A DNA stretch of 13,548 bases from Candidatus Melainabacteria bacterium GWA2_34_9 (lineage in GTDB: Bacteria > Cyanobacteriota > Vampirovibrionia > Gastranaerophilales > UBA9971): NCBI GenBank assembly GCA_001784535.1, contig MFRJ01000023.1, forward strand, positions 2,447-15,994, read 5' to 3'. Of the stretch, positions 1-7,378 are shown in pieces. A model generated the notes under the pieces. That model was not told where the DNA came from. It was given only the letters and a program-made list of their open reading frames with translations, and made no database searches. Position 1 is the stretch's first letter; the number at the start of each line of letters is the position of its first letter. A program made the position numbers and the translations under genes.

Positions 1-250
1 TTTCGTTAATATAATTAGCAATTTCACAGGTAATAGGAGTCTTTCCTGTTCCGCCCGTGGTTAAATTGCCTATAGATATCACATAGGAATTTAATTTAGT
101 GCTTTTTAAGATTGTAAACTTATAAAGAAGTTCTCTTATCTGTACTATAATTCCGTAAAAAAATGAACAAGGTAGTAAAATGCCTAAAAATAACCTGTCT
201 TGCGGTTTTATTTCTTTAAGGTAATGGATTTTATTTAAATAATTTTTCAT
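1..250 (-). CDS. lpxK: Tetraacyldisaccharide 4'-kinase LpxK, N-terminal part (cut by window edge)
   Basis: The reverse strand opens with ATG at 250 and stays open for 83 codons to the window edge, so the C-terminal three quarters are missing. LpxK phosphorylates the 4' position of the tetraacyldisaccharide 1-phosphate precursor of lipid A at the cytoplasmic face of the inner membrane, which implies an LPS-bearing outer membrane. The family-specific P-loop is visible at residues 59-72 (SIGNLTTGGTGKTP), preceded by a hydrophobic amphipathic stretch at about 20-45 that anchors LpxK to the membrane. P-loop position and N-terminal layout fit the family. The Shine-Dalgarno is weak (AGAAAAG). The preceding DUF3800 gene ends 100 nt upstream, so lpxK may have its own promoter, but I could not place one firmly. 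Confidence 0.87.
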   Translation of the reverse strand, partial: MKNYLNKIHYLKEIKPQDRLFLGILLPCSFFYGIIVQIRELLYKFTILKSTKLNSYVISIGNLTTGGTGKTPITCEIANYINE

Positions 251-323
251 TTTACTTTTCTACATCTTGAATTTGTATTGAAATGCGCTTATAATATAAA
301 TGAGCGTCATTATGAACCGAATC

Positions 324-341
324 TCTTGGATTATTCCAAGA
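324..341. other. Perfect 7-bp stem-loop between the DUF3800 gene and lpxK
   Basis: TCTTGGA at 324-330 and TCCAAGA at 335-341 form a perfect 7-bp stem with a TTAT loop, 10 nt past the stop codon of the DUF3800 gene. No U-run follows on the minus strand, so it is not a standard intrinsic terminator. It could protect the 3' end, attenuate readthrough or bind a protein. Confidence 0.35.
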
Positions 342-350
342 CCCTTATAA

Positions 351-1109
351 TTAAGGAAATTGTAGGTCATAAGACGCTTTTTCTATGGTGGTTTTAAATA
401 ACCATAAGTTTAAATTTTTATAACCTTTTTTTCCTGTGCTGAATATTAAATTTTTTGTTCCAAGCTTATTTGTTATGTATGAAGCAAATTCACATTTTGC
501 GCAACTTGCATCAGGTTTTAAATGCCTTTTATTATAATGAAACCCTATTGCTCCTAAAAGAATATCAGCAAATTGAATTAAATTATAATCTTTAGAGTTT
601 ACTGCTTTAATATCTTTAACATTTAAACCTTTTATTTCAGAATGGAATTTCAATCCAGTTGGAATAAACTGTTCATTTATTAAAATTTTTTTTAAATCAT
701 CTAATCTTGTATCAGATTTATTGTTTCTTCGATCTAAAAAAATATAATAATCAGTATTTGAAATAGAATTATGTTTTAGTAATTGATAATAAAACTTGTA
801 AAAGCCAAGTTCTTCATCCTTTTCTTCATTATGTTTTAAATTAATTTCTTTTCGATCAATTATTATTGCATTAAATTGAAGATTATATTTAAAAAATATA
901 TCTATAAATCCTTTGTATTTATTCAAGGCTTTATTTGATATGTTTTTCCAGTTGAATTTTGTATCTTCCCTCCAGCCTATTGAAAGTTTATATTGATTAC
1001 ATTCTTCTTTTGCAGCATTATAAGTGATTTCATTAATCCAAATTCCGCCGATTAGGAGAAAACGAGATTGATTAATGTTGCTTTCATCGGCAAAAATGTA
1101 GTGCTTCAA
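351..1109 (-). CDS. DUF3800 family protein (putative RNase H-like fold), TTG start
   Basis: This 252-residue protein matches the DUF3800 pattern: an N-terminal strand with an acidic pair (YIFADES, D8-E9), a central strand ending in Asp (YIFLDRR, D126), and a C-terminal helix with the family signature QFADILLGAI (about 179-188, D182). Such spaced acidic residues suggest a metal-dependent nuclease-like fold, but the biochemical role is unknown. Family members are often found near mobile or defence genes; that is context, not proof. No ATG is available at the N terminus. The TTG at 1107-1109 is supported by AAGGA eight nt upstream and by the motif beginning at residue 4. Cysteines C203 and C206 form a CAKC pair. 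The gene lies 25 nt behind mlaD on the same strand, so it may be co-transcribed. It has no functional link to its lipid-related neighbours and may be an acquired gene. Confidence 0.72.
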   Translation of the reverse strand: MKHYIFADESNINQSRFLLIGGIWINEITYNAAKEECNQYKLSIGWREDTKFNWKNISNKALNKYKGFIDIFFKYNLQFNAIIIDRKEINLKHNEEKDEELGFYKFYYQLLKHNSISNTDYYIFLDRRNNKSDTRLDDLKKILINEQFIPTGLKFHSEIKGLNVKDIKAVNSKDYNLIQFADILLGAIGFHYNKRHLKPDASCAKCEFASYITNKLGTKNLIFSTGKKGYKNLNLWLFKTTIEKASYDLQFP

Positions 1110-1117
1110 TTGTTTAT

Positions 1118-1122
1118 TCCTT
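1118..1122 (-). promoter_or_regulatory. Ribosome binding site deciding the TTG start of the DUF3800 gene
   Basis: AAGGA on the minus strand sits 8 nt before the TTG at 1109. No ATG or GTG lies at an equally good distance, so this site fixes the start. Confidence 0.6.
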
Positions 1123-1134
1123 AAAGTAACAGTC

Positions 1135-2508
1135 TTATTGGAAAAGAAGTCTTAATAACAAGAATCTTTTGTTTAGCTTATTAGAAAATTTCTTCATATC
1201 TTTTGAAATTTCTTCAGAATTGTCTAAAATTTCTTTTAATCTGTCTTTTTCTTCGGTTGTTAATTCGTCAACAGTATCAAGAACCTGTGATAGCTTGGTA
1301 ATAGAAGTGTTTAAGTTATTGACGGTTGTATCAATTTTAGTGTTGAAATCTTTATTTTTTGTCAGGTCGTTAACATATTTAACGACTTCAGAAAGATCTT
1401 TTGTTGTGGAATTAATATTTACAAGGCTATCCTGAAGTTTTGAATTGGATAAAAGCTCTGAAATTTCTTCGGAAGATTTTTGAATTGATTCAGAAGTTGA
1501 AATAAGGCTTGTTTTGAATCTTTTATCTCCAATAATGCTGTTTAAATTGTCAGAAAGAACAATCATATTGTCAGAAAGCTTTGTTGAAAGAGAAATAAGA
1601 TTTGTAATATCATCTTTTGACGAAGTTAATATATCAGAAGCCTGATCCATTACATTAGAAGCCTTTTCACTAAAGTCTTTTGTGTTATTTAGAGTTATTC
1701 TAATGTCATCAATAAATTTGTCGGAAAGAAGTCTGTTTATTCTGTCATTGGTTTCTTTTAAGGCAGACGCTGATTCAAGCTGAATATCAAAAAATTCGCG
1801 CATTCTGATAGGCTCAATTACTGTATATTTTGATTGAAATTCCGGAGTTTCAAGAATAACATTGTCAGGAGGAGTTATTTGGAGTTTAAATTCTTGCATA
1901 TCATCATCAAAATTCAAATTATAGGATGAATATCTTGGAACAACAAAGCCAGGCTTGTTTAAAACATATTCTATTTTATAAGTATAAGGGGTTTTTATTG
2001 ATTTTCTTTCGTCTGTAGTTAAAGTTCTTGAATCAATTATTCCTGAATTTTTTATTTCGCCTACAGCAACATATTTGCCTGAAACTAGAAGTTCAACAAT
2101 ACAGCCTTCTTTTAAAAGTTTTTTAAAATGTCTGTTTACCGGAATAAAAACATTTTCAGGTCCGGGAGGGGTAATTTCAAGGAATTTTTCACCTATAATA
2201 CCTGATTGTTGAATAGAAATAACGGAAGCATCAGGAACTTTTATATTAGGCTCGGTTATAACAAATCTTACCTTAACGCAGCTGTTTTCTGCGCCAATAA
2301 CAGGGATAACATCTTCTACCTGCCCGATTCTGATACCCATCATTTGAACGGCAGAACCCGGTCTCATTCCGTCAACATCATGAAAAATTACTTCTGTTCT
2401 TTCGCCGGCAGAAATTGAGCGGCCTTTAAGCCACATAACTCCAAAAACAAGTATTAATATTGAGAATAAAGTTAATATACCGACTTTTACCGCAGGTGAT
2501 AATTTCAT
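1135..2508 (-). CDS. mlaD: MlaD-like MCE-domain protein with a coiled-coil C-terminal tail
   Basis: A 457-residue membrane-anchored MCE protein, the periplasmic lipid-binding subunit of an Mla/TGD-type ABC lipid transporter. Residues about 6-27 form a single transmembrane anchor without a cleavage site. The MCE domain spans about 37-115 and shows DVDGMRPGSAVQMMGIRIG, the VP..S element near 91-95 and SGIIGEKFLEITPP (102-115), the conserved pore-loop region. Residues about 136-214 look like a second, degenerate MCE-like module, also ending in LQITPP. From about 245 to 445 the protein is helical and rich in Ser, Asn, Asp and Lys, probably coiled coil. The frame stays open upstream to an ATG at 2658, but the ATG at 2508 is chosen because AAGGA lies 7 nt before it and MKLSPAVKVG is the usual MlaD beginning. 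It follows mlaF on the same strand after a 195-nt spacer that contains a palindromic repeat. Confidence 0.88.
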   Translation of the reverse strand: MKLSPAVKVGILTLFSILILVFGVMWLKGRSISAGERTEVIFHDVDGMRPGSAVQMMGIRIGQVEDVIPVIGAENSCVKVRFVITEPNIKVPDASVISIQQSGIIGEKFLEITPPGPENVFIPVNRHFKKLLKEGCIVELLVSGKYVAVGEIKNSGIIDSRTLTTDERKSIKTPYTYKIEYVLNKPGFVVPRYSSYNLNFDDDMQEFKLQITPPDNVILETPEFQSKYTVIEPIRMREFFDIQLESASALKETNDRINRLLSDKFIDDIRITLNNTKDFSEKASNVMDQASDILTSSKDDITNLISLSTKLSDNMIVLSDNLNSIIGDKRFKTSLISTSESIQKSSEEISELLSNSKLQDSLVNINSTTKDLSEVVKYVNDLTKNKDFNTKIDTTVNNLNTSITKLSQVLDTVDELTTEEKDRLKEILDNSEEISKDMKKFSNKLNKRFLLLRLLFQ

Positions 2509-2601
2509 ATTTTTTCCTTTATAAAGGCTTATTAAAAAAATTTTATCATATAATACAGCCCTGAAATCATTTAATTTGAGTAGGCAGTGGTAAAAAAGCG
2601 A

Positions 2602-2681
2602 CAGATGGCATTCTGAGGGCTTTAGTCCGAAGAATCTATCCAGTAATGAAATTGTCACCCTGAATCAAGTTCAGCATGATG
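2602..2681 (-). repeat. Composite palindromic intergenic repeat in the mlaF-mlaD spacer
   Basis: On the minus strand this element has two palindromic parts. The first (2659-2674) contains CTGAA-CTTGA-TTCAG. The second (2606-2634) contains ATTCT-TC-GGAC-TAAA-GCCC-TC-AGAAT, a folded hairpin with one A-C mismatch and a symmetric TC/TC internal loop. The second part matches a stretch inside recJ (12077-12105, plus) at 25 of 29 positions. The combination resembles the dispersed intergenic palindromes seen in many bacterial genomes (that likeness is from memory). In this spacer the RNA hairpin could attenuate or stabilise the message between mlaF and mlaD. Confidence 0.7.
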
Positions 2682-2703
2682 TTTTGTTGTTGTTAAATAC
2701 TAG

Positions 2704-3426
2704 TCAATGTGCTACAGCAACCATCGGACCGTTTTTTTCTGCATTGACAAACTGGTATGCATAAGGATCAACAGAAGTTAAAAGTTCAACAGGAGTTCCT
2801 TCCCATACGATTTTCCCTTCATAAAGCATTATTACCCTGTCAGCTGTTTTTGTTATGGTGGAAAGTTGATGTGTAACAACAACAGAAGCAGCATTAAGGT
2901 CGTTTTTTAGTTTTACTATGTATTCTTCTATAACGGTTGAAGAAACAGGATCAAGACCTGCTGTAGGTTCATCATAAAGAATAATTCGCGGATTTGTAAC
3001 AATAGCACGCGCAAAACCTACACGTTTTTGCATGCCGCCTGATAATTCGCTTGGAAATTTGTCTTCAATCCCAGATAAACCTACTGTTTCAAGTTTTTCC
3101 TGAACTATTTGTTTAATCTGATCTTCTGTATAGAGTTTTTTAAATTTTGTTCTTTCTTTTAAAGCAAAAGCAACGTTTTCATAAACAGACATTGAATCAA
3201 AAAGAGCTGAATATTGAAAAGCCATGCCGATTTCTTTGTCTCCAAGAACAACTTCACCGGAGTCAATTTCTTCAAGACCGCTTATGATTTTTAAAATCGT
3301 ACTTTTCCCTGAGCCGCTGAAGCCTACAATAGCAAGAGTTTCCCCGGCATCAACAGAAAAATTAATGTTCTCAAGAATTACATTATCATCAAAGCTTTTA
3401 GATATATTTTTAACTTCAATAAGCAT
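2704..3426 (-). CDS. mlaF: MlaF-like ABC transporter ATPase
   Basis: This 240-residue cytoplasmic ATPase has the full ABC set: Walker A GFSGSGKST (35-43), Q-loop Q71, signature LSGGMQKR (128-135), Walker B IILYDE (148-153), D-loop AGLDP and switch histidine H186. The length and the GGMQKRVGFARA form of the signature are typical of the MCE-associated MlaF/TGD3/Mkl branch, which powers phospholipid movement through a permease (MlaE) and MCE ring (MlaD). The ATG at 3426 lies 7 nt after the stop of the upstream coiled-coil gene and lacks a clear Shine-Dalgarno, which points to translational coupling. mlaD follows downstream. No permease gene is in the window, so MlaE must be encoded elsewhere. 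The C-terminal tail after about residue 225 is short and uncharacterised. Confidence 0.92.
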   Translation of the reverse strand: MLIEVKNISKSFDDNVILENINFSVDAGETLAIVGFSGSGKSTILKIISGLEEIDSGEVVLGDKEIGMAFQYSALFDSMSVYENVAFALKERTKFKKLYTEDQIKQIVQEKLETVGLSGIEDKFPSELSGGMQKRVGFARAIVTNPRIILYDEPTAGLDPVSSTVIEEYIVKLKNDLNAASVVVTHQLSTITKTADRVIMLYEGKIVWEGTPVELLTSVDPYAYQFVNAEKNGPMVAVAH

Positions 3427-3433
3427 TTTTTAA

Positions 3434-5500
3434 CTAAACTTTTTCTTCAGCGAGTCTTTTTCTGCTTTTTGTTGTTTTTTGGGCTTCAAGGTCTTCCAGT
3501 TTTAATTCAAGATTTTCAAGCCTGTTTAATATTAGCTCGTTGGATTTGCTTCTTTCGTTTGCAAGTTCTACTTTTTCAAGAATATCTGAAAGAACATTTA
3601 AAACTTCTCTATTGCTTTGTGAAACATCAAGTTTTTCAATTTTTCCTTCAATACTTTCCATTCTTATTTCAAAGCGGTTTAATTTGTCAGAAATTCTTTT
3701 AATTTGTTCGGTTAAATTTTCTTCGGTTCTTTTTATAACAGAATTTGTTCTTTCAATTTCTATTGGAGTTTTCTTTGAATTCTTGTTGTTTTCTTCAAGT
3801 AATTTACCTGCTGAATCAAACCATTCCGCCATGTACACAAGTGCGCTTTTCACGTCTTTAGCTGTTTCAAGTGTTTCAGTTGAAATTTCTTCGGTTTTAT
3901 CAATTTTTTTGTTTAAGTCTTTAAATTCCGGCGAAATATTTTTAACGATTTTTTCGCTGGTGTTATTTATTTCTTCCTTTATTTCTTCAAAAGAAGAAAT
4001 AAAGGAATCTGTATTTTCTTTTTCTTTTAAAATAAGTTTGTTTAGTTTTGAACTTATGTCGGTAATATCATTTTTAAAGAAGCCAAATTCTTCAGCCAAT
4101 TCAGAAAGACCTGTTTTTAGAAGATTAATGCTTTCACTGGTAAGATTTATCTGGGTTTCTGTAAATCTGGAAATGTTTTTTAAAGAATTAAGGGCATTTT
4201 CTGAAGTTGATAAATTATTTTGGATTTTAAATTCAATAGAATCTGCTTTTGAAATAAAATCACTGATTTTTGAATTTGTGTCATAAGAAATATTGCTGAA
4301 ATCGTTTTTTACTTCTTCTAATTTTTCATAAAATAATTTTGAAGCATTAAAAATATATTCAAAATTATTTTCAGCATTTTTGTAGACATTTTCAAATTTA
4401 TCAAGAAGCTCACCGGTTTCTTTTTTAACTTGCATATCATCTTTGGAAAGAAGCTCGTCAATAGATTCTTTTAATCCACTTGTAAGTTCTATTGCTGAAG
4501 ATAAAGGACTTGCAAGAGAAGAAAATTCATCGGAAATCTTATTTGAAAAACTTTTAGTTTCATCAAGAACAGATTTAATTTTTTCATTAATTTCTTGTGT
4601 TTTTTCTTTTATTAAAGCATCGTTATTATCTATTTTTAGAGAAAAATTGTTTTCTTTTAATGTTTCAAGAATTTCTGCAACACTTAAAATCTTATTATTA
4701 AAGGATTGAACATAAAACTTCAGCTGATCAAGGTCGCTTCTGCTGTCAATAGTGCTGAATTGATCATAAATATCCTGAATGCAGCTTTTGAAATCGGCAA
4801 AACTGCTGTTAAAAGTATTATCAAGATTGTTAAACCGTTCATAAATATTGTGGAAGCCGGAATTAAAACTTGTAATATTACTTTCAAATCTATTGTTTAA
4901 TTCTTCGCTTTCAGCGGTATTTGTGCGGATTAAATGAGTTATTTCAGAGAATTTTTCATTTATTTTATAAAAATTGTCTTTTAAAAAAGTTAAATCTTCT
5001 GATAAAGAACCTTTTTCATTTAAGCTATTTTCAATGGATTGGTTATATTCATTGAGTTTTGTACTTATATAATTAATTTTGCTTTTTATTAGTTCATTAT
5101 CAGGATTATTTATAGATGAAATATTTTCGCTTAATTCAGTTATTTTTGTTTCAAGACAAGCTAAATTTGATAAAATATCTTTTTCTGAGTTATCAGAGGA
5201 ATGACTGATTAATTCTTCAACAGAGCTTATTTTTTTTGTTAAAACATCATTTTTTTGAGTTAAATCTTCTTTTAAATTGTCCACAGAAAAATTAAAAAGT
5301 TCGGAATAATCAGTTTGCGCAAGAATATCTATTTTTGTTTCAATTCTGTTTAAAACATTATCTTCCTGAAAATTATTTATTGAGTCCTGAAGTTTTGTTA
5401 AGCCGGAAAGATTTTGCATTAATTGTGATAAATCTTCAAGTTTTTTACCGGAGTTTGTAACTTCCGTTTTTATTTTATCTAATTCCTGACCATATTCCAT
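3434..5500 (-). CDS. Large cytoplasmic coiled-coil protein of unknown function, first gene of the mlaFD operon
   Basis: I do not recognise a named family. The 688 residues are almost wholly helical with heptad-like spacing of Leu, Ile and Phe, rich in Ser, Asn, Glu and Lys, and with only two Cys. There is no signal peptide or transmembrane segment, so the product is predicted to be cytoplasmic. A local near-repeat occurs around 212-252 (FNSGFHNIYERFNNLD followed by FNSSFADF and IYDQFSTID). A more ordered block, LVYMAEWFDSAGKLLEE (554-570), breaks the low-complexity pattern and may be a conserved docking motif. The C terminus is basic (TTKSRKR). The gene lies 7 nt before mlaF and has its own promoter, so it probably acts with the MCE transporter, for example as a scaffold. 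That link is inferred from gene order only. Confidence 0.75.
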   Translation of the reverse strand: MEYGQELDKIKTEVTNSGKKLEDLSQLMQNLSGLTKLQDSINNFQEDNVLNRIETKIDILAQTDYSELFNFSVDNLKEDLTQKNDVLTKKISSVEELISHSSDNSEKDILSNLACLETKITELSENISSINNPDNELIKSKINYISTKLNEYNQSIENSLNEKGSLSEDLTFLKDNFYKINEKFSEITHLIRTNTAESEELNNRFESNITSFNSGFHNIYERFNNLDNTFNSSFADFKSCIQDIYDQFSTIDSRSDLDQLKFYVQSFNNKILSVAEILETLKENNFSLKIDNNDALIKEKTQEINEKIKSVLDETKSFSNKISDEFSSLASPLSSAIELTSGLKESIDELLSKDDMQVKKETGELLDKFENVYKNAENNFEYIFNASKLFYEKLEEVKNDFSNISYDTNSKISDFISKADSIEFKIQNNLSTSENALNSLKNISRFTETQINLTSESINLLKTGLSELAEEFGFFKNDITDISSKLNKLILKEKENTDSFISSFEEIKEEINNTSEKIVKNISPEFKDLNKKIDKTEEISTETLETAKDVKSALVYMAEWFDSAGKLLEENNKNSKKTPIEIERTNSVIKRTEENLTEQIKRISDKLNRFEIRMESIEGKIEKLDVSQSNREVLNVLSDILEKVELANERSKSNELILNRLENLELKLEDLEAQKTTKSRKRLAEEKV

Positions 5501-5569
5501 AAAAGCTTATATCTCCAATCCCGATTTTTAATAGATAGAAAAAGATTTAAAATTGAACTTTTTAAGTAT

Positions 5570-5599
5570 ATTATGCTACGCATTAATATATTTTAGCAA
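5570..5599 (-). promoter_or_regulatory. Candidate sigma-70 promoter of the coiled-coil/mlaF/mlaD operon
   Basis: On the minus strand TTGCTA (5594-5599) and CATAAT (5570-5575) are separated by 18 nt, matching consensus at 4/6 and 5/6. It lies about 70 nt before the ATG at 5500 and is the best promoter-like pair in this intergenic region. Confidence 0.5.
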
Positions 5600-5662
5600 A
5601 GATTAAAAGGTTGTGTAGAAATGTTACGAAATCGTAAAGATTTCTTATTTTTTAAAGAATTT

Positions 5663-6295
5663 TTAGTTAAAAGAATCCAGTTCTTTTTTTATTTTCTGAA
5701 TATCTTGTAAAGTTAACCATTGTGGAGAATCAACAGCCTTTGATTGGTTACGCAATAAATAAGAAGGATGTAAAAGCGGCATCATTTTTGCGTCGAAAGG
5801 TCCTTCAAACCACTGTCCTCTTATTTTGGTTATGCCTGATTTGACCCCTAACATTGCTTTAACTGCTGTTGAACCGCAAAGAATAATAATTTTAGGTCGC
5901 ATAAGCTGAATCTGGGCATCAAGATATTCTCTGCATGCTGCCATTTCTTCATTTGTCGGAACTCTGTTTTCTGGTGGTCTGCATTTTACAATATTACAGA
6001 TATAAATATTTTTTTCTCTTGAAATATCTTGTGTTTCAAGAAATTTATCAAGAAACTTGCCAGCTTTGCCTACAAAAGGTTTGCCGGTTTCATCTTCATT
6101 TTGTCCCGGACCTTCGCCTATAAGCATTATTTTTGAAGAAAAAACTCCTTCTCCAAAAACAACATTCGTTCTTGTTTTTGATAAATCGCATTTATAGCAG
6201 TAATTACAGACTTTTTTAACTTCTTCTAATGTTTTAAATCTTAGATTTTCGTCTGTATTATCAAAGTTAAATAAACTTTGCTGGCTGTTTGGCAT
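5663..6295 (-). CDS. udg: Family 4 uracil-DNA glycosylase ([4Fe-4S])
   Basis: This 210-residue enzyme removes uracil from DNA after cytosine deamination or dUTP misincorporation, starting base-excision repair. The family 4 features are present: an N-terminal C33-x2-C36 pair and C105/C121 (16 apart, in CNIVKCRPP and AACREYL), which together would bind the iron-sulfur cluster; the first catalytic motif GEGPGQNE (60-67); and the uracil-pocket motif HPSYLLRN (176-183) with H176. Length is normal for the family. The ATG at 6295 is preceded by AAGG at about 8 nt and a TATAAT box at 6325-6330. Extra cysteines (C30, C100, C140) are not needed for the cluster. The gene stands alone, with a divergent intergenic region before it and a 162-nt gap after it. 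Confidence 0.93.
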   Translation of the reverse strand: MPNSQQSLFNFDNTDENLRFKTLEEVKKVCNYCYKCDLSKTRTNVVFGEGVFSSKIMLIGEGPGQNEDETGKPFVGKAGKFLDKFLETQDISREKNIYICNIVKCRPPENRVPTNEEMAACREYLDAQIQLMRPKIIILCGSTAVKAMLGVKSGITKIRGQWFEGPFDAKMMPLLHPSYLLRNQSKAVDSPQWLTLQDIQKIKKELDSFN

Positions 6296-6324
6296 TTTTC
6301 AAACCTTTTTACTTGTACAAAAGT

Positions 6325-6353
6325 ATTATAAATTAACATTTTTGATTATGAAA
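6325..6353 (-). promoter_or_regulatory. Candidate promoter of udg
   Basis: The minus strand carries a perfect TATAAT (6325-6330). About 18 nt upstream is TTTTCA, a 4/6 match to the -35 consensus. The box is 30 nt before the udg ATG. A TTGTACAA palindrome (6313-6320) lies between the -10 box and the start codon and could be an operator. Confidence 0.5.
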
Positions 6354-6446
6354 AAAACACTGCCAAAAGAGAATAAAATTTTACAAATAAATTTATAAAA
6401 TAAAAGAGTGAATCCTCAACTCTTCTAAATTTACTTGCTACTCATC

Positions 6447-6474
6447 GTCTCTGTTTTTTCAGGGACTTTTTTTT
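6447..6474 (+). terminator. Intrinsic terminator with no gene before it
   Basis: GTCTCTG (6447-6453) pairs with CAGGGAC (6460-6466) with one G-U pair across a six-T loop, followed by eight T. This is a standard Rho-independent terminator on the plus strand. The nearest genes to the left are on the minus strand, so it ends either a small RNA or antisense readthrough. Confidence 0.75.
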
Positions 6475-6479
6475 GTTGG

Positions 6480-6510
6480 TTGGAAATTTTTATAGAGAAA
6501 AGATTATAAT
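6480..6510 (+). promoter_or_regulatory. Candidate promoter for the pseudopilin gene
   Basis: TTGGAA (6480-6485) and a perfect TATAAT (6505-6510) are separated by 19 nt, slightly long. It lies just after the terminator at 6447-6474. If used, it gives a 5' leader of about 170 nt before the ATG at 6690. Confidence 0.4.
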
Positions 6511-6689
6511 TTGAGTAGATAAAATGTCTATAGATACAGAAATATCATACTTAATGACTAATTAAAACGTGAGAATTTACCCAATATTTTAATAGCTGTT
6601 GATAATACCGAATAAATTTCCATGTAAGTGCTTTGCGCCTACTCATAATGTCCTTCGGTTAACAATAAAAAGTCGATTGAGGTTAAATA

Positions 6690-7361
6690 ATGTTTAGAGC
6701 AAAAATGTATAGACAAAACAGATCTAAAAAAAAGAACCTAAAAGAAAGAATAGGTTTTACCCTTGCTGAAGTTCTTTTGGTTATAGCTGTTATAGGAATT
6801 ATAGCTTCTTATACTATTCCTGAATTAATACAGAATGTTCAAGAGCAACAATATAAAATTGCTTATAAAAAAGCTTTTGGTGATTTATCTAATGTATTAA
6901 ATAGTTGTTTATCAGAAGATTCTCTTTTTTCAAGAGAAGGGGGTAATAATGATAATGTTAATAATGGAATAAATTTTAATGTTTTAAAATCTAAATTTTC
7001 AGTGATAAAAGAATGTAATAATAACGATAATTATCAGTGCTGGGATGCTACAGGGGAAAAATACAATGAGGTTCTTCCAAATACTGCCGCATTAGCCTTT
7101 ATAGATAAGTCCGGCAGAGCCTGGTCTATGTTGGAATCTCGTTACAGTGAAATTATTGTAGATACAAACGGCTTTAAAAATCCGAATATATATGGAAAAG
7201 ATCGATTCCCTTTTTGGGTAACCACTATAAACGGAGATAATCATGATTTCCCCGGAGTTCCTGTAAAAATAACTCCCTATATTGATTATGTAGGGGCTTA
7301 TATAGTTAGATGCCCGTCAGGAAATTGTTATTATAAAAGCTGGTTGACAAATTCCAAATAA
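6690..7361 (+). CDS. Type IV pilin / type II secretion-like pseudopilin
   Basis: The 223-residue precursor has a basic leader (residues 1-22, with KKKNLKER) ending in a prepilin peptidase site: G22 followed by FTLAEVLLVIAVIGIIAS, with the conserved Glu at mature position 5 (E27). The mature protein would be about 201 residues: a hydrophobic N-terminal helix to about 45, then a soluble domain. Near the C terminus, VDTNGFKNPNIYGKDRF (about 153-169) is the Asp/Asn-rich loop common in GspG/GspH-like pseudopilins, possibly calcium-binding. Cysteines in the soluble part may form disulfides. GAGG 7 nt before the ATG supports the start. No assembly ATPase or secretin genes are nearby, so it is an orphan pilin presumably using machinery encoded elsewhere; its role in adhesion, uptake or secretion cannot be decided here. 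Confidence 0.87.
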   Translation: MFRAKMYRQNRSKKKNLKERIGFTLAEVLLVIAVIGIIASYTIPELIQNVQEQQYKIAYKKAFGDLSNVLNSCLSEDSLFSREGGNNDNVNNGINFNVLKSKFSVIKECNNNDNYQCWDATGEKYNEVLPNTAALAFIDKSGRAWSMLESRYSEIIVDTNGFKNPNIYGKDRFPFWVTTINGDNHDFPGVPVKITPYIDYVGAYIVRCPSGNCYYKSWLTNSK

Positions 7362-7378
7362 TTTATTTTAGATTTCTT

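Larger units (their letters stand above)
6296..6689. other. 394-nt divergent intergenic region between udg and the pseudopilin gene
   Basis: No convincing gene lies here. The region holds the udg promoter, a plus-strand hairpin AAGAGT/ACTCTT (6404-6409 with 6419-6424), a clear intrinsic terminator (6447-6474), a TATAAT at 6505-6510 that could drive the pilin gene, and a 13-codon open frame from 6524 (MSIDTEISYLMTN) without a good ribosome site. It may encode a small RNA. Confidence 0.5.

Noticed and set aside
2509..2658. N-terminal extension of the mlaD frame to an ATG at 2658
   Set aside because: These 50 codons run through the palindromic repeat, have no ribosome site at 2658, and precede the normal MlaD beginning at 2508, which has AAGGA at 7 nt.
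3540..4286. 248-codon plus-strand open frame antisense to the coiled-coil gene
   Set aside because: It is a Ser/Phe/Ile-rich mirror of a coiled-coil gene in AT-rich DNA; no ribosome site and no recognisable domain.
5628..5644. GAAATC/GATTTC hairpin after udg as its terminator
   Set aside because: The stem is only 6 bp, and on the minus strand, where udg is transcribed, no T-run follows; it is T-rich only on the plus strand.
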